A DNA stretch of 64,000 nucleotides, taken from assembly GCF_000967425.1 (NCBI RefSeq), contig NZ_FO082821.1, forward strand, positions 258,265 to 322,264, given 5' to 3'. The stretch's first letter is position 1. Each line of letters begins with the position of its first letter. Below the pieces are notes generated by a model, which did not search any database, was not told where the DNA came from, and saw only the letters and a program-made list of their open reading frames with translations. The translations under genes and the position numbers were made by a program. The DNA comes from Pseudorhizobium banfieldiae (GTDB lineage Bacteria > Pseudomonadota > Alphaproteobacteria > Rhizobiales > Rhizobiaceae). Below, one piece after another: positions 16,057 through 25,667 of the stretch.

Positions 16057-16710
16057 ATGAAGCACGTGATCCACGGCGTGGCCACAGCCACGGCAATAAG
16101 CATATCCGGACTAATGGCCTCGTCAGCACCGGCTCAGGCCTACCAGGTGGACTGCGCGATCCTCCTCTGCCTTGCGGGCGGCTGGCCAGCCTCCGCGCCC
16201 TGCGCCCATGCCAGAGCGGTCTTCATTCGGCGGATCACGCCATGGCCGATCGAGCCGCCCTTACAAATCTGGCGGTGTCCGATGGGGGTGTCGTTCAACG
16301 AACCAAGTCCGTTGTCGCCTATGGAACGCCTTTATGACATCACGTTCCGCGATCCGCCCGAACCGCAGGTATCGACTCCGATACCCCTTGTTCGCGTCCA
16401 GGTGGATGAACAAGCCGACATCGACATCTCGGGCGACGCCTTTGATTTCGTGCGCAGCATTCGCGTTTATCACATCCAGTACCGCCAGCACGAAAACCGA
16501 GATGGCGACTGCAATCGCAGCGACTCGACGCGATTGGGGTCCTACGGCGTGCAGGGCGACTACCGATGGACAAGATCCACCGTGGGCCAGGTGCCAGCCG
16601 CATCCGGCCTGAGCATCCCGAATGGATGTGGCAGCTACTTCTACCGCTCCGTCTTCGTCGACTGGCGTGATCACACTGGGAACTACGGGTCTGAAGAAGT
16701 TCGCTACTGA
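16057..16710 (+). CDS. Secreted Cys-rich protein linked to the type IV secretion locus
   Basis: 217 residues from the ATG at 16057; the open frame extends upstream, but the promoter lies there and a clean signal peptide begins at this ATG (HVIHGVATATAISISGLMA to APAQA). The mature part starts YQVDCAILLCLAGGWPAS and has further cysteines, SGDAFDFVRSIRVYHIQYRQ and a C-terminal NGCGSYFYRSVFVDWRD. It is probably exported and disulphide-bonded. The promoter shared with virB suggests a role in conjugation or at the cell surface. I do not recognise the family. Confidence 0.75.
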   Translation: MKHVIHGVATATAISISGLMASSAPAQAYQVDCAILLCLAGGWPASAPCAHARAVFIRRITPWPIEPPLQIWRCPMGVSFNEPSPLSPMERLYDITFRDPPEPQVSTPIPLVRVQVDEQADIDISGDAFDFVRSIRVYHIQYRQHENRDGDCNRSDSTRLGSYGVQGDYRWTRSTVGQVPAASGLSIPNGCGSYFYRSVFVDWRDHTGNYGSEEVRY

Positions 16711-16874
16711 CAAAATCTGTGCGCGGTTCCGCCGCGCGCGTCCTCACAACCCCGCACGGGAGGCTGTACACTCCCCCCCCCGAAAAGGAGACGACGCCAG
16801 ACCGTGAAGCCTGACGCCGTGCAAGAAAACTCCGTGAACAAGAGTTTCCTAGCGCACGGCTAAAACACCTGCAA

Positions 16875-16920
16875 CCAGCAAAGTTGTTTTGCTGGCAAGA
16901 ATGTTGTTGCCTCACAACAT
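16875..16920. promoter_or_regulatory. Two inverted repeats upstream of HTH gene
   Basis: CCAGCAAA at 16875-16882 pairs with TTTGCTGG at 16888-16895. A second weaker repeat, TGTTGT to ACAACA, spans 16903-16920. Both lie 30-75 nt before the HTH gene and could be autoregulatory operators; the first could also form a small RNA hairpin. Confidence 0.4.
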
Positions 16921-16949
16921 GGCGTCGGATCTCCAAGGAGACCCCGACC

Positions 16950-17792
16950 ATGGAACCTACGACCGGCCTGATACTGCGACGGATCACTCAGACAAGTCTC
17001 TCTGTTGCAGCGCACAAGCTTGCCACCCTGATCCTCGATGCCATCGCCTGGAAGGATGGCTACAACGGTTTGTCGCGCGGAACGGCAGCCTTCACCCTCT
17101 CGGCCCTGGCGGAAAAGATGGGTGTCTCACGACAATATCTTTCGGTTCTTCTGAGCGAACTTGAGACGTCGGAGTTGCGGCTCGAGCGGGCGAAGCCAAA
17201 TGGCAAATTCGCGCCCTGGGTCTTTCGGTTCTCAGCCTTCGACGAGGAGAGTGAAACTCATGATCTCGTGTCAGGTGAAGGCGACACATCACTATCTAGA
17301 GATAATAATAACAAAACTATCTTCTCAGGACTGATCGACATCACAGCGAGTTCGAACGTTTTTCAGACCAATTGGGCGGAGCTCATCAAAGCAGCGAAGG
17401 CCACGCTGCCCTGCTGGAACATCGACACCCAAGTTATCTGGGATCGCTTCCTCGCCTTCAACCGGTCCCGAGGCAACGGTAAGGTGCCGGCCGGCTTCCT
17501 GCTTGGCTTCATGCGCCGATGGCGGAATTCGTCGGGAACTCCACCTCGTCCCGCGGCCAAGCGACCAGCGAGACCAATAACGGACCCCAAAGAGCGCGAA
17601 TTGCTGAGACAGATGCAAGCCGCGCCAACTGCGAACCGCCACTTCCACGCGTCCGACCTATGTCGTTTGATCGGACACGCTGCCTACGAAGCGCGTGTGC
17701 TCGATGTAATCCGCAAGTTTGGGTGCCAGAGGTTTTCAGCGACGTTGGCGGTGCACGGACGAGCGGTGTTGGCGGGAGAAATTTCCAGATGA
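16950..17792 (+). CDS. Helix-turn-helix protein, probable plasmid-borne regulator or replication-type protein
   Basis: 280 residues from the ATG at 16950, preceded by AAGGAG. The N-terminal domain contains a winged-helix-like segment, FTLSALAEKMGVSRQYLSVL with a following SELETSELRLERAK. The C-terminal half has NWAELIKAAKATLPCWNID and a basic tail. It could be a transcription factor for the transfer locus or a replication accessory protein; the sequence does not decide. Confidence 0.65.
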   Translation: MEPTTGLILRRITQTSLSVAAHKLATLILDAIAWKDGYNGLSRGTAAFTLSALAEKMGVSRQYLSVLLSELETSELRLERAKPNGKFAPWVFRFSAFDEESETHDLVSGEGDTSLSRDNNNKTIFSGLIDITASSNVFQTNWAELIKAAKATLPCWNIDTQVIWDRFLAFNRSRGNGKVPAGFLLGFMRRWRNSSGTPPRPAAKRPARPITDPKERELLRQMQAAPTANRHFHASDLCRLIGHAAYEARVLDVIRKFGCQRFSATLAVHGRAVLAGEISR

Positions 17793-17952
17793 CCCGCAGG
17801 CGGCAGTGCGCGATTGTATCAAGGAAACCTCAATGCGCTTGCGAACCCGCATGTAGGCAAATTCGGGCCCGGGCTAAAAAATGTAGGGGACTGCGTGAAC
17901 AGCTTGCGGGCCGTTCCCGGGGGGCTTTCTGAGTTGGTTCTTAAACGCTGGT

Positions 17953-18744
17953 TCAGGTATCCAACTGTTCCGTCATTTCCAACTCGAGCCGCGCAGTTTC
18001 CTGACTCAGTCGCCATCGTCTAACGACATAAAACACGAGCGCCTTGCGCGTTTCGATTAGTAAATGCGTCTTGTCGTCAAAGCCGTACTCCAGCCGGACG
18101 GCTCGCGCTTGTGCATCGGATAGATCTGAACGCGGGCGTATCCACAAGCGCACCAAGCTGTTCCAGTCCGTGTCAAAAGGCAGGGGAGCAGGCCTCTTCC
18201 GCGTTTTCATCTCGGTTTGTTTCGTTATTCGTATTGGGAGATAATCGCGGTACGCCTCGTGATTATAGCTCCAGGCGCGGAGATAAATTGCCTCTCCGTC
18301 AAAATGAAACTGAACTGGGCTGATCCACTGCGGGTCGGAGAGGCCGCTTCTCATCGAGGTGTAGGTAATCTGGATGTCTCGTTCGCCCTTCATGGCGCGG
18401 TAGAGCTGTGCGACGACGGTCGAATCCATCACGCGAGTGGGAAGCGGGATGCTCGCGCCAAGCGATGTCGCCTTGCCATCAAGCAATTCGAAAACTTGTT
18501 CCGGGCCAACCTCAGTCAATGTGCAGTGGTCGCCGGTCGAAAAATAGGCCTTCTCTGCGGCATCGTAGACTGGCGGCGTATTCGTCAGAGAAAGATAGGT
18601 TCGAAAGTCAACGGCAGCCTGTGCCATCGAGATATTGAAGCGTTCTATCAAGTCGCGGCGGTTCGCCTGACCTCTCCAGGTCAGACATTGGTCGAGGAAC
18701 AAAATTCGCTCACGTTGCGCGTGCTTGAGGGCTTTCAGGCTCAT
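17953..18744 (-). CDS. WYL-domain transcriptional regulator
   Basis: 263 residues from the ATG at 18744; the longer open frame upstream crosses the divergent promoter and sbcD. The N-terminal HTH segment ERILFLDQCLTWRGQANRRD is followed by a WYL-type domain with DIQITYTSMRSG, WISPVQFHFDGEAIYLRAWS and DYLPIRITK. WYL regulators sense ligands (often nucleic-acid related) and commonly control defence and DNA-repair loci. It is divergent from sbcD with 72 nt between the starts, and a split palindrome fills that gap. Confidence 0.88.
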   Translation of the reverse strand: MSLKALKHAQRERILFLDQCLTWRGQANRRDLIERFNISMAQAAVDFRTYLSLTNTPPVYDAAEKAYFSTGDHCTLTEVGPEQVFELLDGKATSLGASIPLPTRVMDSTVVAQLYRAMKGERDIQITYTSMRSGLSDPQWISPVQFHFDGEAIYLRAWSYNHEAYRDYLPIRITKQTEMKTRKRPAPLPFDTDWNSLVRLWIRPRSDLSDAQARAVRLEYGFDDKTHLLIETRKALVFYVVRRWRLSQETARLELEMTEQLDT

Positions 18745-18747
18745 ACG

Positions 18748-18816
18748 CCGAGCAATACTTGACTCCGCTCTCAAAGTCCATACATTTACTATACGTATAG
18801 AAAATGGATTGCTCGG
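18748..18816. promoter_or_regulatory. Divergent promoter with symmetric operator between WYL gene and sbcD
   Basis: CCGAGCAAT (18748-18756) lies 3 nt from the WYL start codon. Its exact inverse, ATTGCTCGG (18808-18816), abuts the sbcD ATG. A central perfect palindrome, CTATACGTATAG, lies at 18789-18800. The symmetry fits a site bound by the WYL regulator to control both directions. Confidence 0.55.
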
Positions 18817-19953
18817 ATGCGAATACTTCATACGGCAGATCTGCACCTGGGGCGGCAGTTCATGGGGTTGAGCCTCGAGGAGGATCATGAGGTCATCCTC
18901 GGTCAGATTCTTGAAACGCTTGTGGTCGAACGGGCCGATGTTCTTGTTATCGCCGGGGACGTTTTTGACCGTGCCTCGCCGCCCAATTCGTCGATCCGGC
19001 AGTTCAATCGCTTCCTCAAGCGCGTGGCAGAGGAGACCGAAGCCGCTGTGGTGATGATCTCTGGGAACCACGATTCTGGCGACCGGATCGAGGCAATGTC
19101 TGTCTTTTCCACCGCGTCTCGTGTGCTGGTGCGCGGGATTTCCGATGCGGTGGAAGCGCCGCTGGTGCTACGTGACGCGCATGGCGAGGTCGCTTTTTCC
19201 GCACTGCCCTTTTCCTATGAATATGCCGCACGCGAGGTGTTCAGAGATGAAAGCATTAGTGCGCCGGCGGAGGTAGTGGCCGCCCAGATCGCTGCTGCGA
19301 GGGGGCAGGTGCCTGATGGGGCGCGTTGGGTCGTCGTGGCCCATGCTTTCGTCGCGGGGGGTGCGGTCGGCGAGACCGAGCGCGCCCTGACGCGAGTCGG
19401 GGGTATTGAAACTGTTCCCTCCGATGTCTTCGACGGAGCGGATTATGTGGCACTGGGGCATTTGCACAAGCCGCAGGAAGTGGGCGCGAGCCATATTCGT
19501 TACTCCGGCGCACCGCTCGCTTTCGGTTTCGACGAGGCAGGAAACGAAAAATCCATGACTGTCGTCGATCTGCACGCCGAAGGGGCCGAGATCCGCACCG
19601 TACCGTTCCGACCGATCCGGCAGGTTCGCTCGCTTACCGGGGCATTCTCGGATCTTCTGGAAGGAACGCCGTCTGACGATTTCATCCAGGCTATCCTGAC
19701 AGATGAGAACCCTCTTATCGATCCGATGAAGCGGTTACGCGCGACCTATCCCAATGCTTGCCATCTGGCCTACGCCCGGCAGGCGCGCGCGACGGAAGCC
19801 GAGGCGCTTGGTGCCGGGCGGGCCGCGGTCACGCCGATCGAGATGGTCGGCGACTTCATGAAGGTTGTGAGCGGCCGGGAACTGAAATCCCACGAAGTCG
19901 CGATCGTAGCGGACAAGCTCCACGCAGCAGCCTCCGGGGAGGAGCAGTCATGA
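18817..19953 (+). CDS. sbcD: Exonuclease SbcCD subunit D (Mre11-type nuclease)
   Basis: 378 residues with the calcineurin-type phosphoesterase motifs TADLHLG (6-12), AGDVFDR (46-52), SGNHDSGD (82-89), VVAHAF and ALGHLHKPQ. With SbcC it cleaves hairpins and processes double-strand ends. The stop overlaps the sbcC start by 4 nt. Its place next to a WYL regulator on a plasmid suggests a mobile copy distinct from a chromosomal one. Confidence 0.95.
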   Translation: MRILHTADLHLGRQFMGLSLEEDHEVILGQILETLVVERADVLVIAGDVFDRASPPNSSIRQFNRFLKRVAEETEAAVVMISGNHDSGDRIEAMSVFSTASRVLVRGISDAVEAPLVLRDAHGEVAFSALPFSYEYAAREVFRDESISAPAEVVAAQIAAARGQVPDGARWVVVAHAFVAGGAVGETERALTRVGGIETVPSDVFDGADYVALGHLHKPQEVGASHIRYSGAPLAFGFDEAGNEKSMTVVDLHAEGAEIRTVPFRPIRQVRSLTGAFSDLLEGTPSDDFIQAILTDENPLIDPMKRLRATYPNACHLAYARQARATEAEALGAGRAAVTPIEMVGDFMKVVSGRELKSHEVAIVADKLHAAASGEEQS

Positions 19954-22900
19954 GACCCATTCGCCTATCGCTTCAGGCCTTTGGGCCGTTCGCAACAACT
20001 GAAATAGTGGATTTCCGCTCTGCGCTGGAAACAGGGCTGTTCGGAATCTACGGCCAGACAGGAGCTGGGAAGTCGAGGTTGTTTTCGGCGATGTCTTTCG
20101 CGCTTTTCGGGGCACCAACCAAGACCGATCAGGAACCACGTTCGCTCCGTTCGGATCACTCGGCGCCGGATCTGCCCACCGAAGTCGAATTTGTTTTTGA
20201 GCTGGGTGCCAAGACCTACTTGATCCGTCGTCGTCCGGCGCAGGAGCGTCCGAAGGCGCGCGGTGAAGGGACCACTGAGGACGCGGCGGAAGCCTCGCTG
20301 TTCGATGTCACCGGGATTCCGGTGGACACACTTGGTCCGAGCCAGTCTGGCCGTGTCATTGCTGAAAAGAAGGTCTCGCTAGTCGGGCAACATATCGAGC
20401 AGCTGTTGGGATATGGGGCAGATCAGTTTCGACAGATCGTGCTCTTGCCACAAGGCAAGTTCGAGACGTTCCTGGCTGCAAAAACGGATGCGCGTGTCGA
20501 GATATTGCGGGATCTCTTCGACGTGAAGATCTATCGCGATCTCGCCGCACGGCTGAAGGAAGAAGCCTCAGAGGCAGAACGAGCGTTGCGCGACCAGCGC
20601 GCTCTCTACGTGGCTCGACTCGAGGAACGTGGCTTCGAGAGCGCCGAGGCGCTGGAACTCGGAATTGCCGCAGCCGAAGCCAAAGTCGAAGAAAAGCAGG
20701 GCATTCAGCAGGGGGCGGAGACGAAAGCCGAAACTGCGCGCATAGCTCTGACCGAAGGAGAGCAGATCGAAAGGGCCTTTGTTGCCGTTGATACGGCGCG
20801 GAAGGCACTTGACAATCTAGAAGCGAAAACGGGCGAGCTCGAAGAACTGGCCAAGCGGATTGAGGCCGTCGGGAATGCCTTGCAGGCCCGTGATCTTGAG
20901 GCGGCTTGGCGCGATGCGGAGCAGGAAAGCCGGAATGGGGTAGAGGCTGTCACGATGGCCGAGGCGGAACTCAACATCGCCAATGGGGCAAAGAAGCAAA
21001 CGGCGCAAAAACTGGTCGAGGCACAGTTGGGCGAGGAGCGGCGGCAGCAAGTTCAGGCTGACCTGACAAGATTGGAGGCGATCGAGAACCAGGTCGGGCA
21101 GGCAGCCGATCTTCGAAGCGCGTTCGACGACGCTGCGAAGGACGAAGCTTCGGCGAAGAAGGCTCTGGCCGAGGCCGCAGATACCCGCGAAAACCTCAAG
21201 TCTCAGCGCGATGCGACCGATCTAGCGCTAGAGCAGGCGCGAAAGACCGAGGCGTCGCGAGGCAAGCTGACTGGAGAACTGGCCGATGTTAGTCGGGAGC
21301 GGATCAAGGCAGTGGCGCATGCTAAGGCGCAAAAGGCTGTCGCGGAGGCCGAACGAAAAGTCGAAGCGGCATCTGACGAACTGGCGACAAAAGCCGAAGC
21401 GGCGAAAGTCGCCGACGCGGCCCTGGTTGATGCGGAGGCACGGCTTTCTCGCACGCAAGCGATTATTCTGGCGGAGAAGTTGATCGAAGGGACGCCGTGC
21501 CCTGTCTGTGGTTCTCAAGATCATCCTACGCCGGCCCATGGTACACCCGAACAATCTGGTTTGACCGAAGCGTTTCGGATCGCGCAGGTTCAGGCGAGAA
21601 ATACAGCCGAAGCCAAGGTTCGGGCCGAAAGTGAACTCGGCAATTTCCGAACGCGGCTCGACGAAATGAAGCGGGCGCTGGAGGAACAGGAACGCCCTGA
21701 GCGCACATTGGCGGAACTCGAGGCTGAAATCGCACGGCTTGAAGGCGACGTCGCCACGCTTGGAAAAGCGGTCGATCTAGACGCGATGGCGGAGCAGTTG
21801 GCCAAACTCAAGCGGAAGGTGACCGAGGCAGAAACTGCCGAGGCTACGGCGCGAACCGCTGCGGGAAAGGCCGAGACCGCTCTTGCCGGCGCGCGCGCCA
21901 AGCTGGACACAGTGATCGAGGCCCTGCCGGAAGGTCTGCGCACGCCCGAGGCGGTTGTCGCTCGGCGGGAGGCTTTGCAGAGAGAGCAGAGGCAACTCTC
22001 CGAGGCGGTGGCAGTGGCGACGCAACAGGACCGAGCCGCCAGCGAAGCGCTCACCCGTGCGCAAGAGCAGCTTGAAGCAGCGAAGCGGGCACGCGACGCG
22101 CAGCAGCAGCGCGTGCTAAAGGCGCAAGGTGATTTTGGCGCTCGGCTTGCCGAGGTCGGGCTGGACAAAGCTGGATATGATGCTTGCAAGGCGCATTTCC
22201 CGACGCTCGACGCCGACCGCAAGAAGGTGACCGATCACCGCGATGGCTTGATCGCTGCTCGCACGACATTGCAGAACGCCACAGCCGCTTGCGCAGATCG
22301 TGAACGCCCGGACCTTGCCCCGCTTCAGTTGGCACTCGACAACGCTACCCAAGAGTTGAACGCCGCCAACGATGCGCTTTCAACGGCAAGAACGGATGTA
22401 TCGTCCCTAACCAAGTTCACGGAATCGCTGGCTGAGGCCTTGGCCAAAACCGAGAGGCTTGAGTCCGAAACCGGGCCGCTCCGGGGGCTGGCCGATCTGG
22501 CCAACGGCAAGAACGATTTCAAGATGACACTCGAGACCTTCGCGATCGGTGCAATGTTCGACCAGGTTCTCGAGGCGGCGAATATGCGGCTCGAACCTAT
22601 GACACGTGGTCGCTACCGGCTGACGCGTGGGCTAGAGGCATCTGGCGGTCGCGGCAAACGTGGGCTCGAAATCGAGGTCTTCGACATCAACACCGGCAAG
22701 GCGCGTCCGACAGTCACGCTGTCCGGGGGCGAGACCTTCATCGCGGCACTGGCACTGGCACTTGGCCTCGCCGATGTAGTCGAAAGCCTGTCGGGTAAAA
22801 TCCGGATGGACACGATCTTTATCGACGAGGGTTTTGGCAGCCTCGATACCGAGAATGGGGCGGGCACGCTGGATCAAGTGATCCAGGTTCTTGCTGCGCT

Positions 22901-23030
22901 GACAGAGGGCAGCCGAGCTGTGGGTCTGATCTCGCATGTCGGGCTGGTGCAGGAGGCTATTCCACAAGGCTTCTACGTGCGATCGACCCCAAGCGGCAGC
23001 CGGGTCGAGGAAAGGAGGGGGCTGGGATGA
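19950..23030 (+). CDS. sbcC: Exonuclease SbcCD subunit C (Rad50-type SMC ATPase)
   Basis: 1026 residues from the ATG at 19950 (ATGA overlap with sbcD). Walker A is GQTGAGKS (35-42). Two long Ala/Glu/Lys-rich coiled coils surround a zinc-hook CPVCG (about residue 517). The ABC signature is TLSGGETFIAALAL (about 925) and Walker B is DTIFIDEGFGSLD (about 954). It forms the DNA-tethering ATPase partner of SbcD. All functional motifs are intact. Confidence 0.95.
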   Translation: MRPIRLSLQAFGPFATTEIVDFRSALETGLFGIYGQTGAGKSRLFSAMSFALFGAPTKTDQEPRSLRSDHSAPDLPTEVEFVFELGAKTYLIRRRPAQERPKARGEGTTEDAAEASLFDVTGIPVDTLGPSQSGRVIAEKKVSLVGQHIEQLLGYGADQFRQIVLLPQGKFETFLAAKTDARVEILRDLFDVKIYRDLAARLKEEASEAERALRDQRALYVARLEERGFESAEALELGIAAAEAKVEEKQGIQQGAETKAETARIALTEGEQIERAFVAVDTARKALDNLEAKTGELEELAKRIEAVGNALQARDLEAAWRDAEQESRNGVEAVTMAEAELNIANGAKKQTAQKLVEAQLGEERRQQVQADLTRLEAIENQVGQAADLRSAFDDAAKDEASAKKALAEAADTRENLKSQRDATDLALEQARKTEASRGKLTGELADVSRERIKAVAHAKAQKAVAEAERKVEAASDELATKAEAAKVADAALVDAEARLSRTQAIILAEKLIEGTPCPVCGSQDHPTPAHGTPEQSGLTEAFRIAQVQARNTAEAKVRAESELGNFRTRLDEMKRALEEQERPERTLAELEAEIARLEGDVATLGKAVDLDAMAEQLAKLKRKVTEAETAEATARTAAGKAETALAGARAKLDTVIEALPEGLRTPEAVVARREALQREQRQLSEAVAVATQQDRAASEALTRAQEQLEAAKRARDAQQQRVLKAQGDFGARLAEVGLDKAGYDACKAHFPTLDADRKKVTDHRDGLIAARTTLQNATAACADRERPDLAPLQLALDNATQELNAANDALSTARTDVSSLTKFTESLAEALAKTERLESETGPLRGLADLANGKNDFKMTLETFAIGAMFDQVLEAANMRLEPMTRGRYRLTRGLEASGGRGKRGLEIEVFDINTGKARPTVTLSGGETFIAALALALGLADVVESLSGKIRMDTIFIDEGFGSLDTENGAGTLDQVIQVLAALTEGSRAVGLISHVGLVQEAIPQGFYVRSTPSGSRVEERRGLG

Positions 23031-23332
23031 CGAACCGTTGGTATTACCGCAAGGCGCACACCCGCCACCTGTCGACGGGGCGCACGGTATCCGTCCGCGG
23101 CGGTTGGGCAGTTCGGGGAGATCGTGAAAGCAAGAAGAGCGCATCCTTCCGGCGGACTTGTCCAATATGCGGGGCGCTGATTGTAAGTGTAGGGATGCCC
23201 AGAGGTGGATGGGTCCATTTCGAGGGCGGAAAAGGTCTGACACGCATTAAACACCCATGTTTGCATCTCGGCGACGGCATGGGCAGGCGGCGGGACGAAG
23301 ACACGCCGGATCTTTTCGAAATGCTGCCATAG
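23027..23332 (+). CDS. Small Cys-containing protein in the sbcDC operon
   Basis: 101 residues whose start overlaps the sbcC stop (ATGA), so it is co-translated. It is basic, with RRTCPICGALIVSVGMPRGG and later KHPCLHLGDG. The CPIC plus CLH pattern could bind one zinc ion. Coupling to sbcC suggests an accessory of the nuclease complex; the family is not recognised. Confidence 0.7.
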   Translation: MTNRWYYRKAHTRHLSTGRTVSVRGGWAVRGDRESKKSASFRRTCPICGALIVSVGMPRGGWVHFEGGKGLTRIKHPCLHLGDGMGRRRDEDTPDLFEMLP

Positions 23333-23491
23333 CTCGTTGCGGGATCACACAAAGCGATTCTGACCGAAACATTCAGATCGATATTCAAACCAGGATACTT
23401 TGGCGGCATCGATGAGCGTAGGCATCGACGCCAAGCGCCCCACCCTCAATGAACTGATAAGGCCCTTGTCGCTGGATCTGGTCACAACGGT

Positions 23492-24559
23492 CTAGTCCTT
23501 GATCCGCCACATCCTGAAGCGTCCTTGTTGCGTCACTTCTCGGATCAGGCCTCTCTCTTCCATCCAGGCGAGGTTCCTTTGAACAGCCGCGCGACTTGCG
23601 CCTGTTATGACCTCGACCATCGGGGCCGACACCAAAGGCCACTCTGTCAATGCCGAGCGAAGAGCGGCCGGAGTTCGCCCCGAAAGCTGAGACATGGCTC
23701 TTTCCGCCCGAGCACTCCATGTCTGGGTATCATCTAGATGACGCATCGCCGTTAGAATTGCGCTGTTCATTCCATCCAACCAGCGGTCCAAGCGTTCGGG
23801 TGGCAAGCCCGAAACACGCAGCCCCCCTGCCCCGCCCATGGCGAGCGGTGCGAAGATGGCGCCGCTTCCGTCGCTGGCCGCGATCCTGGACGCGGTGACG
23901 GCGGCTTCTATCTGCTGGCCGTGCTGTCCGAGACCCGCCAAGTTCCAAAGATGAAAGCCCATGCAAGCCCGCGTGATTGGATGCAAGTCGCCGGCGGCTG
24001 CCATGACATCCAGCCATCCGCCCGCGCGATCCTCGAAACGCTCAGCGCTGTCTTCAATGTTTTCGGGATCGCGGCGATCTAGGAAGGCGGCCAAATCAGC
24101 TTTTGGTCCGGGGCCGCCTGTCAGGCGCCGAACAGCCCATCCAACTCTTGCTAGGGCATTTGTGTCATCTTGTGCGCCCGAGAGCCGCATCGATACCCAA
24201 AGCGCCAGACGATCAGAACTCACTCGATCCCCTGCGAACCAGCTGAGGTTCGCTGCCTCGATCAAAGCGAGGCGGTGCCGCCAGCCTTCGGGGCCACGCA
24301 GCAGCCGGTCATCCAGAGCTCCCAGGCGTCCAGCCACTCTTGCCAGTTGCGCAGCGTGAACCCCCTCTGCCTTTGCCCAGTCGTCGACGACAGCGGTGTC
24401 GGGCGGTTCCGCCCGCGGCCCTGGAGGCAAATCATCCGATTCTTCCTCGAGTGGCCCAGGCAGAAACCAGAGATCCTCTTCGTGAGCCTCTTCATCCTCC
24501 TCGATTGTGATGAGGGGGTCGTCGAAATCATCAGTCAAAGCGGATACTTGGAGCTTCAT
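23492..24559 (-). CDS. Protein with C-terminal winged HTH, distantly like DUF1612/RHE_PE00001 proteins
   Basis: 355 residues. The N-terminus is very acidic (TIEEDEEAHEEDLW) and an Ala/Leu-rich helical body follows. The C-terminal segment APMVEVITGASRAAVQRNLA, with the following EERGLIREVTQQGRFRMWRI, is a winged helix. This tail resembles the end of the protein at 55389-56555 ([20 protein letters not shown], then [10 protein letters not shown]). Such genes sit near repABC cassettes on alphaproteobacterial plasmids. The function is unknown, probably DNA-binding. Confidence 0.7.
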   Translation of the reverse strand: MKLQVSALTDDFDDPLITIEEDEEAHEEDLWFLPGPLEEESDDLPPGPRAEPPDTAVVDDWAKAEGVHAAQLARVAGRLGALDDRLLRGPEGWRHRLALIEAANLSWFAGDRVSSDRLALWVSMRLSGAQDDTNALARVGWAVRRLTGGPGPKADLAAFLDRRDPENIEDSAERFEDRAGGWLDVMAAAGDLHPITRACMGFHLWNLAGLGQHGQQIEAAVTASRIAASDGSGAIFAPLAMGGAGGLRVSGLPPERLDRWLDGMNSAILTAMRHLDDTQTWSARAERAMSQLSGRTPAALRSALTEWPLVSAPMVEVITGASRAAVQRNLAWMEERGLIREVTQQGRFRMWRIKD

Positions 24560-24737
24560 ATGTGCAAAATACTAATCTTTTGCACATTACCCAAGTGATT
24601 TTGTGGAGGGAGCAGACGCTCTTTATATAGTATGCGCGCGCGACTGCCGGTGGAACCTCTCAGATCGCGCTCAGCGCTAAGAAACCAAGGGATTTTGGAC
24701 GAACACGACGAGAGAGCACTTGCTTGCATTCGTTTTC

Positions 24738-24749
24738 AAACGGTCGTTT
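24738..24749. promoter_or_regulatory. Short inverted repeat upstream of recombinase, possible crossover site
   Basis: AAACG-GT-CGTTT is a near-perfect palindrome with a 2-bp centre, 37-48 nt before the recombinase ATG. A related CAAACGG recurs at about 24772. Serine recombinases often act at or near such sites just upstream of their own gene. The evidence is symmetry and position only. Confidence 0.3.
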
Positions 24750-24785
24750 ATTAGTATTACATGAAATTGCAAACGGCCCTTTTCC

Positions 24786-25667
24786 ATGCCCCTGATAGGC
24801 TATGCGCGCGTATCCACAGAGGATCAGACCCCCCTGCCCCAATCGGAAGCCCTTCAATCTGCGGGTTGCGTAGAGATCTTTGAAGAGCACGCCTCAGGCG
24901 GCAATCGTGCGCGGCCGGTGCTTGCGCGCGTGTTGGAGCGCATCAGCAAGGGCGACACGCTGGTTGTCGTTCGGATCGATCGGCTTGCGCGGTCCCTGTC
25001 GCACTTGCTCGAGGTGATAGAGCGGCTGGAGGCCAAGGGTGCCTTCTTCCGCTCGCTGCAGGACCCGATCGACACGTCCTCGCCGCAGGGCAAGTTCACT
25101 CTGCAGGTTCTGGGCGCCGCGGCCGAGTTTGAACGCGCTCTGATCCGCGAGCGTACCAAGGCGGGTCTTGCCTCTGCACGCGCCAAAGGGCGCGTTGGTG
25201 GCAATCCTGGGCTTCGCACCAAGGACCCCGCCGCGCTTCGAAAGGTAAGGCTTGCCCGGCAGGATGGCTACATGGAGCGCCTCAATGAGACCGCGCAGGA
25301 TTGGGTCCCCCATGTGCGCCGCCTGCGCCCCGATATGGCTTGGGAAGACGTGCTGCGGATCATCAATGCCCCCCTGCCCCACGACCGCCACTGGACCCAA
25401 AGCCGTTTACTCCGCGCGGTGAAAGCATATGTGCGGGACGGGTTCCTGCCCGCTGAAGTGCTTGGACGCGCTGGACGTCGCGAAACAGAAGATCGCCTGC
25501 CTGCGATTGTCGCAGCAATCAAAGGTGCTGACCCCGAGATCACCTTGCAGGCAATCTGTGACCGACTGGAATCCATGCGTGAGCGCACCCCTCGCGGTCG
25601 CACCAGCTGGCAGCCTTCCTCAGTCAGAATGTTGCTGGAGCGGGCTGAAAAGCTGGGGCTCCTTTGA
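24786..25667 (+). CDS. Serine recombinase (resolvase/invertase family)
   Basis: 293 residues. The N-terminal catalytic domain has IGYARVSTEDQ (nucleophile Ser in VSTEDQ), VVRIDRLARSLSHLL and AEFERALIRERTKAGL, as in Tn3-type resolvases. The C-terminal part is longer than in minimal resolvases and carries a second basic region (HDRHWTQSRLLRAVKAYVR). It could resolve plasmid multimers, which would fit its place directly before repABC. Confidence 0.9.
   Translation: MPLIGYARVSTEDQTPLPQSEALQSAGCVEIFEEHASGGNRARPVLARVLERISKGDTLVVVRIDRLARSLSHLLEVIERLEAKGAFFRSLQDPIDTSSPQGKFTLQVLGAAAEFERALIRERTKAGLASARAKGRVGGNPGLRTKDPAALRKVRLARQDGYMERLNETAQDWVPHVRRLRPDMAWEDVLRIINAPLPHDRHWTQSRLLRAVKAYVRDGFLPAEVLGRAGRRETEDRLPAIVAAIKGADPEITLQAICDRLESMRERTPRGRTSWQPSSVRMLLERAEKLGLL

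Noticed and set aside
24600..24785. Full Tn3-type res site with three subsites before the serine recombinase
   Set aside because: Only one clear short palindrome and one partial half-site are visible, not the standard set of inverted dimers.
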